A stretch of DNA of 64,000 bases from Caulobacteraceae bacterium (GTDB lineage: Bacteria; Pseudomonadota; Alphaproteobacteria; Caulobacterales; Caulobacteraceae), in assembly GCA_025450315.1 (NCBI GenBank), contig JANWHQ010000009.1, forward strand, positions 1 to 64,000, read 5' to 3'. A program made the translations under genes and the position numbers. Of this stretch, positions 23,136 through 32,798 are shown piece by piece. Every line of letters starts with the position of its first letter. Position 1 is the first letter of the stretch. The notes below the pieces were generated by a model, which saw only the letters and a list, made by a program, of their open reading frames with translations, made no database searches and was not told where the DNA came from.

Positions 23136-24080
23136 TCAGCCCCGGACCAGGCGCAGCTTGGGCCGCTGGACGGCCTTGCGGTCGACCTCCAGCGCCACGT
23201 CCAGCGCCAGGGCGGCCTCCGCGCCGGTGACCAGGGGCCGGGGCGCCTCGCCCCGCACGGCGGCGACGAAGGCGGCGACGCTGGCGCCCAGGGGATCGCG
23301 GCCGTCAGGGGTCTCGGCGAAGCGGCCGTCCAGGCCGAAGGGGGTTGCGTCCACGAAGCGGCGGGACAGGAAATCGATCTCCAGCTCGCCGGAGGGGAAC
23401 ACCAGCCGCATGGTCCGCTCGCGCCTGTCGGCTGTGCGCGAGGCTTCCAGCCGCGCGGTCATGCCGCCCGAGAAGGCCAGCTCGGCGCGCGCCTCGTCGG
23501 CGAAGGGGCCCTGGGTGATGCGGCCGCGGGCCGTGACCTCTTCGGGCGCCTCGCCCGCCAGGGTCAGGGCCAGGTCGATGTCGTGGATCATCAGATCCAG
23601 CACGCAGGAGACGTCGGTGTTGCGCCCGGTGAAGGTCCCGCGCCGCACCGCCTCGATCCGCGTCGGGCGCTCGGGCAGGTCCAGAAGGCCGATAGCGCGC
23701 AGCACCGCCCGCTCCTGGTGGCCGCAGGCCAGCACCGCGCCCGACTCCTCGGCGGCGGCGACCAGCGCCCGGCCGTCCTCGGCGTCGTCGGCCAGGGGCT
23801 TTTCCACATAGACGTGGCGGCCGCGCCGCAGGGCCTCGGCCGCCAGCCGCGCGTGGGTCGAGGCGGGCGAGGCGACCGTGACCAGGTCGACCTGGTCCAG
23901 GAAGGCGTCCATGTCGTCAAAGATGGCCGCGCCCAGGGGCCCGGCCAGGGCCTCGGCCCGCTCCTCGTGCGGATCCAGCACCGCGGTCAGCACGACGCCC
24001 GGCAGGCTGGCGCACTTGCGGGCGTGGTGGCCGCCGAACACGCCGGCGCCGATCACTCCCGCTCGCAGGGGCTGCGGCAT
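23136..24080 (-). CDS. Gfo/Idh/MocA-family oxidoreductase
   Basis: LRAGVIGAGVFGGHHARKCASLPGVVLTAVLD...RGRHVYVEKPLADDAEDGRALV. Confidence 0.92.
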   Translation of the reverse strand: MPQPLRAGVIGAGVFGGHHARKCASLPGVVLTAVLDPHEERAEALAGPLGAAIFDDMDAFLDQVDLVTVASPASTHARLAAEALRRGRHVYVEKPLADDAEDGRALVAAAEESGAVLACGHQERAVLRAIGLLDLPERPTRIEAVRRGTFTGRNTDVSCVLDLMIHDIDLALTLAGEAPEEVTARGRITQGPFADEARAELAFSGGMTARLEASRTADRRERTMRLVFPSGELEIDFLSRRFVDATPFGLDGRFAETPDGRDPLGASVAAFVAAVRGEAPRPLVTGAEAALALDVALEVDRKAVQRPKLRLVRG

Positions 24081-24227
24081 GCGGACTCCTTATTTCGCAG
24101 ATGCGTAAATCGTCTGCGTCGCCGGCCCAGGCAAGGCTGGGCGCCTTCACGTTGTGTGCCCGTTTGTTGCCGCTCCCCCTGCCTCCTCGGTTCGGCTACA
24201 AGGACGCGCCCTTGGTTGGAGGCTGCA

Positions 24228-25112
24228 TTGCCCCGCTTGTTCGATGCCTATGTGATCGTGCGCTGGAGCGCGGCTTCCAAGGCCGCGGCCGGAGCGGACT
24301 CGGTGCTGCTGGGGCTGGTGCGGCGCGACGTGCGCTTCCGCAACGCCTATTCGGTGCAGACCGCGCCGACCCGCGCCGAGGGCGAGAAGAAGCTCGCCGC
24401 CATCCTCGAGGACCTGGCCCGGCGCAACGAGAAGGTGCTGCTGGGGCTGGACTTCCCGCTGGGCCTGCCGCGCGGCCTGGCCGCGGGGCTGAAGCTCGCC
24501 GGTGAGCCCTGGCAGGCGGTCTGGACCCAGCTCGACCGCATGGTCAAGGACAAGCCCGACAACACCAACAACCGCTTCGGCGTCGGCGCCGAGATCAACC
24601 GGCGCCTGACCGGCGGGCCGTTCCCCTTCTGGGGCTGCCCGCCCCGCGACGCCCTGACCACCCTGCAGCCCAAGCGCACCCGCGAGCATGGCGAGGGCGA
24701 CCTGCCGGAATTCCGGTTCACCGAGACCCAGGTGAAGGGCGCGCCCTCGGTCTGGAAGCTCTACTACAACGGCTCGATCGGCGGCCACGCCATCCTGGGC
24801 GCGCCCATGGTGCGGCGGCTGAAGCTGGCCCATGGCGACAGGATGAAGGTCTGGCCGTTCGAGACCGGCTGGGGCCCGCCCGATCTGGAGGGCGTCCAGG
24901 TGGTGGCGGCCGAGGTCTTCACCCTGGGCGCCGAGGCCAAGCCTGCGGCGGGCGAGAGCAAGGACCAGACCGAGATCCGCGCCTATGCCGAGCAGATCGC
25001 CAAGCTGGACGACGCCGGCAAGCTCGCGGCCCAGTTCGCCGTCCCCAAGGGCCTTTCCGCCGCCGACGCCGACATCGCGCGGACCGAAGAGGGCTGGATC
25101 CTGGGCGCCTAG
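24228..25112 (+). CDS. Conserved hypothetical protein, possibly RNase H-like (DUF429-type) fold
   Basis: MPRLFDAYVIVRWSAASKAAAGADSVLLGLV...KVLLGLDFPLGLPRGLA; likely TTG start; family assignment tentative. Confidence 0.6.
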   Translation: MPRLFDAYVIVRWSAASKAAAGADSVLLGLVRRDVRFRNAYSVQTAPTRAEGEKKLAAILEDLARRNEKVLLGLDFPLGLPRGLAAGLKLAGEPWQAVWTQLDRMVKDKPDNTNNRFGVGAEINRRLTGGPFPFWGCPPRDALTTLQPKRTREHGEGDLPEFRFTETQVKGAPSVWKLYYNGSIGGHAILGAPMVRRLKLAHGDRMKVWPFETGWGPPDLEGVQVVAAEVFTLGAEAKPAAGESKDQTEIRAYAEQIAKLDDAGKLAAQFAVPKGLSAADADIARTEEGWILGA

Positions 25113-25120
25113 CGCGTGAC

Positions 25121-25217
25121 GTCATCCCGGAAACGGCGGAGCCGTTATCCGGGATCGCGGCGAGCGCCGGCGCCTGGGCGATCCCGGATAGCTCGCTTGG
25201 CGAGTTTCCGGGATGAC
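25121..25217. repeat. Palindromic intergenic element with cloverleaf-like folding potential
   Basis: Perfect outer arms GTCATCCCGGAAAC (25121-25134)/GTTTCCGGGATGAC (25204-25217); inner arms TATCCGGGATCGC (25146-25158)/GCGATCCCGGATA (25178-25190); side hairpins AACGGC-GGA-GCCGTT (25132-25146) and CTCGC-TTG-GCGAG (25192-25204). Confidence 0.85.
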
Positions 25218-25237
25218 ATCCGGTATGTGGCGTCCGC

Positions 25238-26197
25238 CTACCCGCCGCCGCGCTTGACGAGGCAGGCCAGAGGAATGGCCTTGGCCGCCTGGCAGAAGCC
25301 CGCGGCGTCGGCCGCGGAGCCGAAGCCGCCGACGGTCAGCACCGTATAGACCTTGCCCTTCACCGTGGCGGTGACCAGCGCCTTGGCGTGGCCGGCCATC
25401 TCGCGCGCCAGCACCTGGTCCAGCTTCGCGGACGCCGCCAGGGCGTTCGACTTCACCGTATAGCTGCCCAGCACCACCTCGTAGGGGCCGCCGGCCGCGG
25501 GCGCCGGCCTGGCGGAAGAAGCCGTCCCGGTCGCCGCTGGCGTCCTGGGCGCCGGGGGGGCGGACGAGGTGAAGGCGATCGGCGGCGGCAGCCAGGACCC
25601 GTCCTGGGCCCCGCCGCGCTTGGCGGCCGGGGCGGCGGCGGTCGCCGTCCTGGGCGCCGCGTAGGGGAAGACGAAATCGGTCGTGCAGACCGCCTGCCAG
25701 GCCTTGGCCACCGGCGCGCCGTCATTGATCTGCGACCACGGCCCCGGCTGCGGATTGACCTGGCCCTCGCCCTTGAGGTCGGGCAGCAGGTAGGTCTTGC
25801 GCTGGATGACCCGGAACCTGTGGCCGGCGCAGTCCAGGTCCACCGAGAAGATCGCCGAACGGATGCGGGCGTCCGGGCTGATCAGCTCCTCGCGCACCTC
25901 CGCATGGGCCAGCGAGCCCGCGACGCCGGGCGCCGAGCGGCCGGCCAGGGCGGCGACCGCCCGGGGCTCGATCATCAGGATCGAGGCGCGCGGGATCGTG
26001 GTCCGGGTGGCGACCCAGCGCAGGATGTCGGATTCGGAGGTTGTCGCGGGAAAGTCGCCGGGCGGCGCGGACGCGGCCGGCGACGGGGCCGGCTGGGCCT
26101 GGACAGCGCCCGCGGCCATCGCCGCCCACATCACGCCGGCCGTCAAGGCCCATGCCCGGCCCAAGCCCTGTTCGACGCCACTCGTTCCGCCCATCAC
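25238..26197 (-). CDS. Secreted SPOR-domain protein
   Basis: Signal peptide ...VQAQPAPSP; C-term YEVVLGSYTVKSNALAASAKLDQV...KVYTVLTVGGFGSAADAAGFCQAAK. Confidence 0.75.
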   Translation of the reverse strand: MMGGTSGVEQGLGRAWALTAGVMWAAMAAGAVQAQPAPSPAASAPPGDFPATTSESDILRWVATRTTIPRASILMIEPRAVAALAGRSAPGVAGSLAHAEVREELISPDARIRSAIFSVDLDCAGHRFRVIQRKTYLLPDLKGEGQVNPQPGPWSQINDGAPVAKAWQAVCTTDFVFPYAAPRTATAAAPAAKRGGAQDGSWLPPPIAFTSSAPPAPRTPAATGTASSARPAPAAGGPYEVVLGSYTVKSNALAASAKLDQVLAREMAGHAKALVTATVKGKVYTVLTVGGFGSAADAAGFCQAAKAIPLACLVKRGGG

Positions 26198-26342
26198 GCG
26201 TTCCCCCCGACTGCGCGCGTTTATAACGCCAGACTCCCATTAGGCGAAAAATCACCCGCGACCGATCGTCAGGGCGCGGCGCACAGGAAAGCGGCGGCGC
26301 GGGGCCGCGCCGCCGCTTCGTCCCGGACGGGCGTCCGTCGCC

Positions 26343-26762
26343 TCAGCGAGGCGCCGCAGAGGTCACGCCCTTCGCGGCGCTGGTCAGGCCGCTGGTCAGC
26401 CCGCCGAGGCCGCCGAGGCCGCCGGCGGCCTTGCCGAGGGTCCCGGTAAGCCCGCTCACCGCATTGCCGAGACCTCCGGTCCCGACCACGCCGGCCCCGA
26501 GGCCGCTGGTCTTGACCGAGGTCGCCGCTCCGGTGGCGGCCAAGACGTTGGCGCCGGCGACCTGCGCCGAGGCTCCGAGGTTGCCGGACCCCGCCAGGGT
26601 CGCGCCGCCGGCGCCGAGGGCGGCGCTGGCGCCGAGGCTGGTGTTCAGGCCGGCCCCGAGGTTCCCGGCTCCCAACAGGCCTCCGAAGCCGCTGGTCTGG
26701 GCGAACGCCGGCGCGGCGGCGAGCAGGCTGGCGGCAGTGGCGATGAGCAATGTGGGTCGCAT
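26343..26762 (-). CDS. Secreted Gly/Ala/Leu-rich low-complexity protein
   Basis: Signal peptide MRPTLLIATAASLLAAAPAFAQ; GAGNLGAGLNTSLGASAALGAGGATLAGSGNLGASAQV...GGLGGLGGLTSGLTS. Confidence 0.65.
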   Translation of the reverse strand: MRPTLLIATAASLLAAAPAFAQTSGFGGLLGAGNLGAGLNTSLGASAALGAGGATLAGSGNLGASAQVAGANVLAATGAATSVKTSGLGAGVVGTGGLGNAVSGLTGTLGKAAGGLGGLGGLTSGLTSAAKGVTSAAPR

Positions 26763-27085
26763 TGTTCGTCCCTTCACTCTGGATTGGCCATGACGGCCTG
26801 CCCCGCCCAGCAAAGCCCGGATGCACCGGGCGCCTGGAAAGGATTCGTCGAGAGATTAGGTTTCCCGAAAAACCTCGTTCGGCGAAGTTATATTTGCTCA
26901 GTTCACGCTTTTACGGGCGCATTTACACCAATATTGCACCGCTCTCGCGCGGGTAGCCAAATCGCAATTGTCACAGCGACTTTTACCTTCTCCACTACTC
27001 ATCCGGGCCGCGGCCTGTGCCTGAAGCAGCGCCGCCGTCATGGTGAAAGGGAACAAAGGCGCCGCTCAAGGACTTAGGCGTCCAG

Positions 27086-27703
27086 GTGGAGGACACTCGC
27101 ATGTCCAGGCTCGGATTGGCCGCCACGATCGCCGCGGCGGCGGCGCTGGCGGGCTGCATGACCGGCCGCTCGTCGCTGATGGCGACCCAGGGCGCCCAGG
27201 GCGGCGCCGTCCTGGCAGCCAGCGATCCCCTGCCCGGCTCGCCCCTCGCCCGATCCGCGATCCTCGGCCCCAGCCGGACCCTCGCGGCCAGCCGCGGCGG
27301 CGCCGCGTCGCTGGCCCGCTCGTCCAATCTCCAGACGGCCGGCGTGCAGGGCGGCCCGGCGGCCAGCCTCGGCTCGGCAGGCTCGCACGCCACCAGCCTG
27401 GTCTCGGCCAAGGTCGCCGCCAACCTCACCGCGCCTTCGCCCTCGGCTGGCGCGGCGCAGGTCTCCACCGCCGTGGCGGTCAAGACCAGCGCCCTGGCGG
27501 CCAGCAGCCAGACCAGCCTTGCGGTCACGCCGACCCTGGCGCCGGCCGCGTCGGTCGGGGCCTCGGTGGCGGCGGTGAGCCAGCCGCTGAACGTCGCGGC
27601 CTCGGCCCGGGCCACGGCCAAGACCGGTTCGACGACGCCCGTGGCGGTCAAGGCCAAGCTCAAGGTCGCCGACGTCGGCGTCTCGGTCCACGTCGGGCCC
27701 TGA
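27086..27703 (+). CDS. Ala/Ser/Val-rich predicted lipoprotein
   Basis: Lipobox AAAALAGC; low-complexity mature part ending KAKLKVADVGVSVHVGP. Confidence 0.65.
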   Translation: MEDTRMSRLGLAATIAAAAALAGCMTGRSSLMATQGAQGGAVLAASDPLPGSPLARSAILGPSRTLAASRGGAASLARSSNLQTAGVQGGPAASLGSAGSHATSLVSAKVAANLTAPSPSAGAAQVSTAVAVKTSALAASSQTSLAVTPTLAPAASVGASVAAVSQPLNVAASARATAKTGSTTPVAVKAKLKVADVGVSVHVGP

Positions 27704-27736
27704 GGCCCGCTCAGGCATGGGGGGACCTGTTCCGAG

Positions 27737-29368
27737 ATGAAGACCCGGATACTGGCCCTGGCGCTGGCCACGGCCTGGATCGCCGCGCCCGATCCGCGCG
27801 CGGCCCAGACCACGCTCTCGCACATCAACCCCGGGCGGCTCGACACCAACCCGCCGGCGGCGCGCCACCGCACCCGCAGGCCGCGCGGGACCCGGCGCAC
27901 GCGGGTGAAGACGCCCGAGGTCAAGCCCTTCACCCTCGCCGCGGTGCAGATCACCGGCTCGACCCTGCCGGCGGAAGACCTGGCCGCCGCCTACCGGCCA
28001 TTCGTCGGCCGCACCATCGACAAGGCGGCCCTGCAGAGCATCACCGACGCCCTGGCCAAGGTCTATGCCCAGAGCAACATCGCCCTCTACAGCGTCACCG
28101 TGCCTGACCAGGATTTCGCCGGCGGCGTGCTGAAGCTGAAGGCCACCGAGGGCTACATCGGCAAGACCGAGTTCAAGGGCGGCGAGAACCGGCCCGGCGT
28201 CGCCCTCGCCCGCCGCTATGCCAACAGGCTCGGGGCGGAACGGCCGTTGAAGCGCACGGACCTCGAACGCTACATCTCGCTGATGCGCGACATCCCCGGG
28301 CTTTCGCCCGACGTCGAGGTGGGCCAGGTCCAGCCTGACGGATCGGTGACCCTGGACGTCGATCCCAAGGCCCAGCGGGTCCAGGCGGCGGTGTCGATCA
28401 ACGACCGAGGCACCGCCTATTTGGGGCGCACCCAGGTGCAGGGGGACCTCTATCTGGACAGCCTGTTCCGCCCGGGCGACCAGACGCGGCTGTCGCTGGC
28501 CCTGCCCACCGACGTCGACCGCTTCCAGCTCTACGGCTTTGGCGAGACCCAGCCGATCGGCGCGGACGGGGCGACGGTGCAGGTCTACGGCAACTATCTG
28601 CGCACCCGGCCGCTGGGGCTGAACATCCAGGGCAAGGCCTATTCCCTGGGCGGCCAGGTCAGCTATCCGCTGATCCGCAGCTACAGCAGCAACCTCTATG
28701 TCAGCGCCAGCCTGGACGGGCTGAACAGCCAGAACGCCTTCTTCGGCGACGAGATCTCCAACGAGCACACCCGGGCCCTCCGCGGCGCCCTGGCCTACAG
28801 CCTGACCTCGTCCCAGTCGGTGCTGCTGGCGTCGGGCACGGCCAGCTTCGGCCTGGACGCCCTGGGCGCGCACGAGGACCCGAGCCTGGCCAAGACCTCC
28901 TTCCGCAAGTTCAACTTCAAGCTCGCCTACAACCACAGCCTGGGCGCACACTTCGTGATCCGTCTGGACAGCGCGCTTCAGCTGACGCCGGACCTGTTGC
29001 CCGCGTCCGAGCAGTTCTCGCTGGGCGGAGAGGAGTTCGGACGGGCTTATGAGGCGTCCTACCTGGTGGGCGACGAAGGCTACGGCGCCTCGGCCGAGCT
29101 GGCCTATGTGATCCCGGGCGGCCTGCCCAAAGCGCTGAGCGGCTCGGAGCTCTACGGCTTCGCCGACAAGGGCGGCATCCGCTATTTCTCGCGGCTGGGG
29201 CTGCCACGGCAGGACCTGTCCCTGGCCTCGGCCGGCGGCGGCGTGCGCGTGCCGATCTGGAAGCACCTGGTGGTCCAGCTGGAAGCCGCCCGCGGCCTGG
29301 AAGACCCCATCCCGGTGCTCAACGGCAAGCGCTGGCGCGGCGTCTTCAGCATCCGCACGGCGTTCTGA
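27737..29368 (+). CDS. ShlB/FhaC/HecB-family (TpsB) outer-membrane transporter
   Basis: Signal peptide; POTRA-like FTLAAVQITGSTLPAEDLAAAYRPFVGRTIDKAALQSITDALAKVYAQSNIALYSVTVPDQDFAGGVLKLKATEGYIG; C-term beta-barrel ending RGVFSIRTAF. Confidence 0.85.
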   Translation: MKTRILALALATAWIAAPDPRAAQTTLSHINPGRLDTNPPAARHRTRRPRGTRRTRVKTPEVKPFTLAAVQITGSTLPAEDLAAAYRPFVGRTIDKAALQSITDALAKVYAQSNIALYSVTVPDQDFAGGVLKLKATEGYIGKTEFKGGENRPGVALARRYANRLGAERPLKRTDLERYISLMRDIPGLSPDVEVGQVQPDGSVTLDVDPKAQRVQAAVSINDRGTAYLGRTQVQGDLYLDSLFRPGDQTRLSLALPTDVDRFQLYGFGETQPIGADGATVQVYGNYLRTRPLGLNIQGKAYSLGGQVSYPLIRSYSSNLYVSASLDGLNSQNAFFGDEISNEHTRALRGALAYSLTSSQSVLLASGTASFGLDALGAHEDPSLAKTSFRKFNFKLAYNHSLGAHFVIRLDSALQLTPDLLPASEQFSLGGEEFGRAYEASYLVGDEGYGASAELAYVIPGGLPKALSGSELYGFADKGGIRYFSRLGLPRQDLSLASAGGGVRVPIWKHLVVQLEAARGLEDPIPVLNGKRWRGVFSIRTAF

Positions 29369-29408
29369 GGTGTCCTGTCCGCCCGCTTGCGGGGGAGGAG
29401 ACTTCGCC

Positions 29409-30791
29409 CTACCCCGCCCCGACCGCCGCGCGGGCGGAATCCTGTTCTCGGCGCAGGCGCTCGGCCACCAGGAAGGCCAGCTCCAGGGCCTGGTCGGCGT
29501 TCAGCCGCGGGTCGCAGTGGGTGTGGTAGCGATCACCGAGGTCGGTCTCGGTCAGGGCCCGGGCGCCGCCCAGGCACTCGGTGACGTTCTGGCCGGTCAT
29601 CTCCAGGTGCACGCCGCCGGGATGCACGCCCTCGGCCTCGGCCACCTCGATGAAGCTGCGCACCTCCGACAGGATCCGGTCGAAGGGCCGGGTCTTGTAG
29701 CCGTTGGCGGCGGTCAGGGTGTTGCCGTGCATCGGGTCGATGGCCCAGACCACCTGCTTGCCCTCGCGGCGGGTGGCCGCCATCAGCGCCGGCAACGCCT
29801 GCTCGACCTTGTCGGCCCCGAAGCGGCCGTAGAGCGTCAGCCGCCCCGCCTCGTTGGCCGGGTTCAGCACGTCGATCAGGGCCAGGAGCTCGTCGGGCGT
29901 CATCGACGGCCCGACCTTGCAGCCGATCGGGTTCTTGATGCCGCGGAAGAACTCCACGTGCGCCCCGTCCAGCTGGCGCGTGCGTTCGCCGATCCAGAGC
30001 AGATGGGCGGAGGTGTCGTAGCGGTCGCCGGTGGTGGAATCCACGCGGGTCAGCGCCTCCTCGTAGCCAAGCAACAGGCCCTCGTGAGCGGTGAACACCT
30101 CCACCTGGTGCAGCACCGGATGGCTCTCGGGGGTGACGCCCAGGGCGCCCATGAAGTTCAGGGCGTCCGAGATCTTGTCCGACAGCTCGCGGTAGCGGGC
30201 CGCCTGGGGGCTGCCCTCGACGAAGCCCAGGGTCCATCGGTGGATGTTGTGCAGGTCGGCGTAGCCGCCGCCGGCGAAGGCGCGCAGCAGGTTCAGCGTC
30301 GCGGCCGACTGGTTGTAGGCCTTGATCAGCCGTTCGGGATCGGGCGTGCGCTCCTCGAGCGTGAAGCCCATGCCGTTGATGTTGTCGCCCCGGTAGGACG
30401 GCAGGGTGACGCCGCCCTGGGTTTCGGTGGCCGACGAGCGCGGCTTGGCGAACTGGCCGGCCATGCGGGCGACCTTCACCACCGGCCTGCCGCCGGCGAA
30501 GGTCATCACCACCGCCATCTGCAGCAACAGGCGGAAGGTGTCGCGGATGTTGTCGGCGCTGAATTCCTTGAAGCTTTCGGCGCAGTCGCCGCCCTGCAGC
30601 AGGAAGGCCTTGCCCGCCGCCACCTCGGCCAGCAGACCCTTCAGCCGCCGCGCCTCGCCGGCGAACACCAGGGGCGGCATGCGGCGCAGCTCGTCCTCGA
30701 CGCGCGCCAGCGCCGCCGCGTCGGGATAGTCGGCGGGGATGTGCTTGGCGGGCTTGGTCCGCCAGCTCTGGGGCGTCCAGCGCTCGGTCAT
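29409..30791 (-). CDS. Class II 3-deoxy-7-phosphoheptulonate synthase
   Basis: [83 protein letters not shown]. Confidence 0.95.
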   Translation of the reverse strand: MTERWTPQSWRTKPAKHIPADYPDAAALARVEDELRRMPPLVFAGEARRLKGLLAEVAAGKAFLLQGGDCAESFKEFSADNIRDTFRLLLQMAVVMTFAGGRPVVKVARMAGQFAKPRSSATETQGGVTLPSYRGDNINGMGFTLEERTPDPERLIKAYNQSAATLNLLRAFAGGGYADLHNIHRWTLGFVEGSPQAARYRELSDKISDALNFMGALGVTPESHPVLHQVEVFTAHEGLLLGYEEALTRVDSTTGDRYDTSAHLLWIGERTRQLDGAHVEFFRGIKNPIGCKVGPSMTPDELLALIDVLNPANEAGRLTLYGRFGADKVEQALPALMAATRREGKQVVWAIDPMHGNTLTAANGYKTRPFDRILSEVRSFIEVAEAEGVHPGGVHLEMTGQNVTECLGGARALTETDLGDRYHTHCDPRLNADQALELAFLVAERLRREQDSARAAVGAG

Positions 30792-30981
30792 GGGTCAGGC
30801 GTCCGAAAAGAGGCGGGCTTTTAGCTCATATGGGATTGGGTGGCAAAAACCCGAGCCGCCGGCGCGCGGGTGGTCTACAGTCGCCAGCGCCGCCCGCGAC
30901 AAGCGCAGCATTTACATCATGCTCGGATACACTATCTAGAGTGCGGGCTGGCTGGCTCTGACGCTTCTCAGGAGGACACCG

Positions 30982-31482
30982 ATGGCGAACGCTGTGTTGC
31001 TGGACCGTCGACGGGTTCTGCTGGCCGTCTCCGGCGCCGCGCTGGCGATCGGCGCCGGCCCGGCCCTGGCCGCCGCCGATCCCTATGCCAACTCCCGCTG
31101 GCGCAAGCTGACCAACGCCGACTGGAAGAAGCGGCTGCAGCCGGCGGTCTACAACATCCTGCGCGAGGACGGCACCGAGCCGCCGGGGTCCAGCCCGCTC
31201 TTGAACGAGCATCGCGTCGGCCAGTTCGTCTGCGCCGGGTGCGGCCTGCCGCTGTTCAAGTCCAAGTGGAAGTTCGATTCCCACACCGGCTGGCCCAGCT
31301 TCTACGACGTCATCCCGGGCGCCGTCGGCCGCAAGGTCGACCACCAGCTGATCGAGGAGCGGATCGAGTACCACTGCGCCCAATGCCTGGGCCACCAGGG
31401 CCACGTGTTCCGCGACGGCCCGCCGCCCACCGGCCTGCGCTACTGCAACGACGGCCTGGGCCTGAAGTTCGTCCCCGCCTGA
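30982..31482 (+). CDS. msrB: Exported peptide-methionine (R)-S-oxide reductase
   Basis: N-term signal DRRRVLLAVSGAALAIGAGPALA; CAGC...FDSHTGWPSFYDV...CAQCLGHQGHVF...GLRYCNDGLGLKFVPA. Confidence 0.92.
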   Translation: MANAVLLDRRRVLLAVSGAALAIGAGPALAAADPYANSRWRKLTNADWKKRLQPAVYNILREDGTEPPGSSPLLNEHRVGQFVCAGCGLPLFKSKWKFDSHTGWPSFYDVIPGAVGRKVDHQLIEERIEYHCAQCLGHQGHVFRDGPPPTGLRYCNDGLGLKFVPA

Positions 31483-31492
31483 GCCCGCCGGC

Positions 31493-32509
31493 TCAGCCCA
31501 TCGGGTACATGAGCTCGCGCGACACCTGATCGATCTGGTCCAGGGTCTCCGGGGAGAGCACCAGCGCGTCGGCGGCCAGGATTTCGTCCAGCTGGTCCTC
31601 GCGGCTGGCGCCCACGATGGTGGAGGCCACGAACTCCGGCCGCAGGCTCCAGGCCGTGGCCAGGGTGACCGGCGAGACGCCCAGCCCCGCGGCGATGTCC
31701 ATGAACCTCTGGGTCGAGGTCAGGCTCTTGTCGTTGATGAAGCGCTGGGCCATCGCCGCCTGGCGCCCGCCCATGTCGAAGTACCTGGAGAAGCGCGCGC
31801 CCTCGGGCCGCCGGCCGTCATTGTACTTGCCCGACAGCACGCCCCCGGCCAGGGGCGAATAGGGGATCAGGCTCACCCCCTCCTGCAGGCAAACCTGGGC
31901 CAAGGCGTCCTCGAACCGGCGGTTGTTCAGGCTGAAGTTGTTCTGGATCGTCTCGTAGCGGTGAAAGCCGTTGTCGGCGCAGACCTGCAGGCTCTTCATC
32001 AGCCCCCAGGCGGTCTCGTTGCTGCAGCCCAGCACCCGCACCTTGCCGGCCCGGACCAGCTCGTCCAGCGTCTCCAGCGCATCCTCGTGGCGGGCGCCGT
32101 GATCGGGCCAGTGAGTCTGGTAGAGGTCGACGTAGTCGGTCCCCAGCCGCCTCAGGCTGGCCTCGATGGCGCGGGTGATGTTGTGCCGGTCCAGCGCCGT
32201 CATGCCGGCGCGCTGGGCGCCCCGGATCCAGCCGTGGCTGGGCCCGCAGACCTTGGTGGCCAGGATCACCGCGTCGCGCCGCTTGGTCTTCAGCCAGCGG
32301 CCCAGGATCTCCTCGGTGCGCCCGGCCCAGTCCTCGCTGGGCGGCACAGGATAGTTCTCGGCGGTGTCGTAGAAGTCGATCCCCGCGTCGAAGGCCTTGT
32401 CGAGGATCCGGAGCGACGTCGCCTCGTCCGCCTGGGACCCGAAGGTCATGGTCCCCATGCAGATCTTCGACACGACGATGGCGCTTCGGCCGAGCCGCTT
32501 GGATTGCAT
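31493..32509 (-). CDS. Aldo/keto reductase
   Basis: MQSKRLGRSAIVVSKICMGTMTFGSQADEATSLRILDKAFDAGIDFYDTAENYP...IPYSPLAGGVLSGKY. Confidence 0.94.
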   Translation of the reverse strand: MQSKRLGRSAIVVSKICMGTMTFGSQADEATSLRILDKAFDAGIDFYDTAENYPVPPSEDWAGRTEEILGRWLKTKRRDAVILATKVCGPSHGWIRGAQRAGMTALDRHNITRAIEASLRRLGTDYVDLYQTHWPDHGARHEDALETLDELVRAGKVRVLGCSNETAWGLMKSLQVCADNGFHRYETIQNNFSLNNRRFEDALAQVCLQEGVSLIPYSPLAGGVLSGKYNDGRRPEGARFSRYFDMGGRQAAMAQRFINDKSLTSTQRFMDIAAGLGVSPVTLATAWSLRPEFVASTIVGASREDQLDEILAADALVLSPETLDQIDQVSRELMYPMG

Positions 32510-32798
32510 CTGTCCGCCCTGATGGTGATGGTCCGACGCTCCCGGCCGGCCCAGGCGGAAGCGCGGGTGTGTTACGCGACGGCGGTGGGGGCGGGCAAGG
32601 TGGGGGCGAGGCGCGCGCCAGAGGCCCAACCCCAGGGGCGCGAACACGGCGTGGCGTCGCCAAGTCGAGCCCGGGGGCTTCGATGCGCGTGCCGAATTGA
32701 CGCAGGTCAAGGCCTGGGCCGGACTGAAGGGATTAAGCGTGATCGACTTGGAGCTTCGCATCCTGCGACTCCAGGGCAGAAGAACGGAAAGCCCGATC

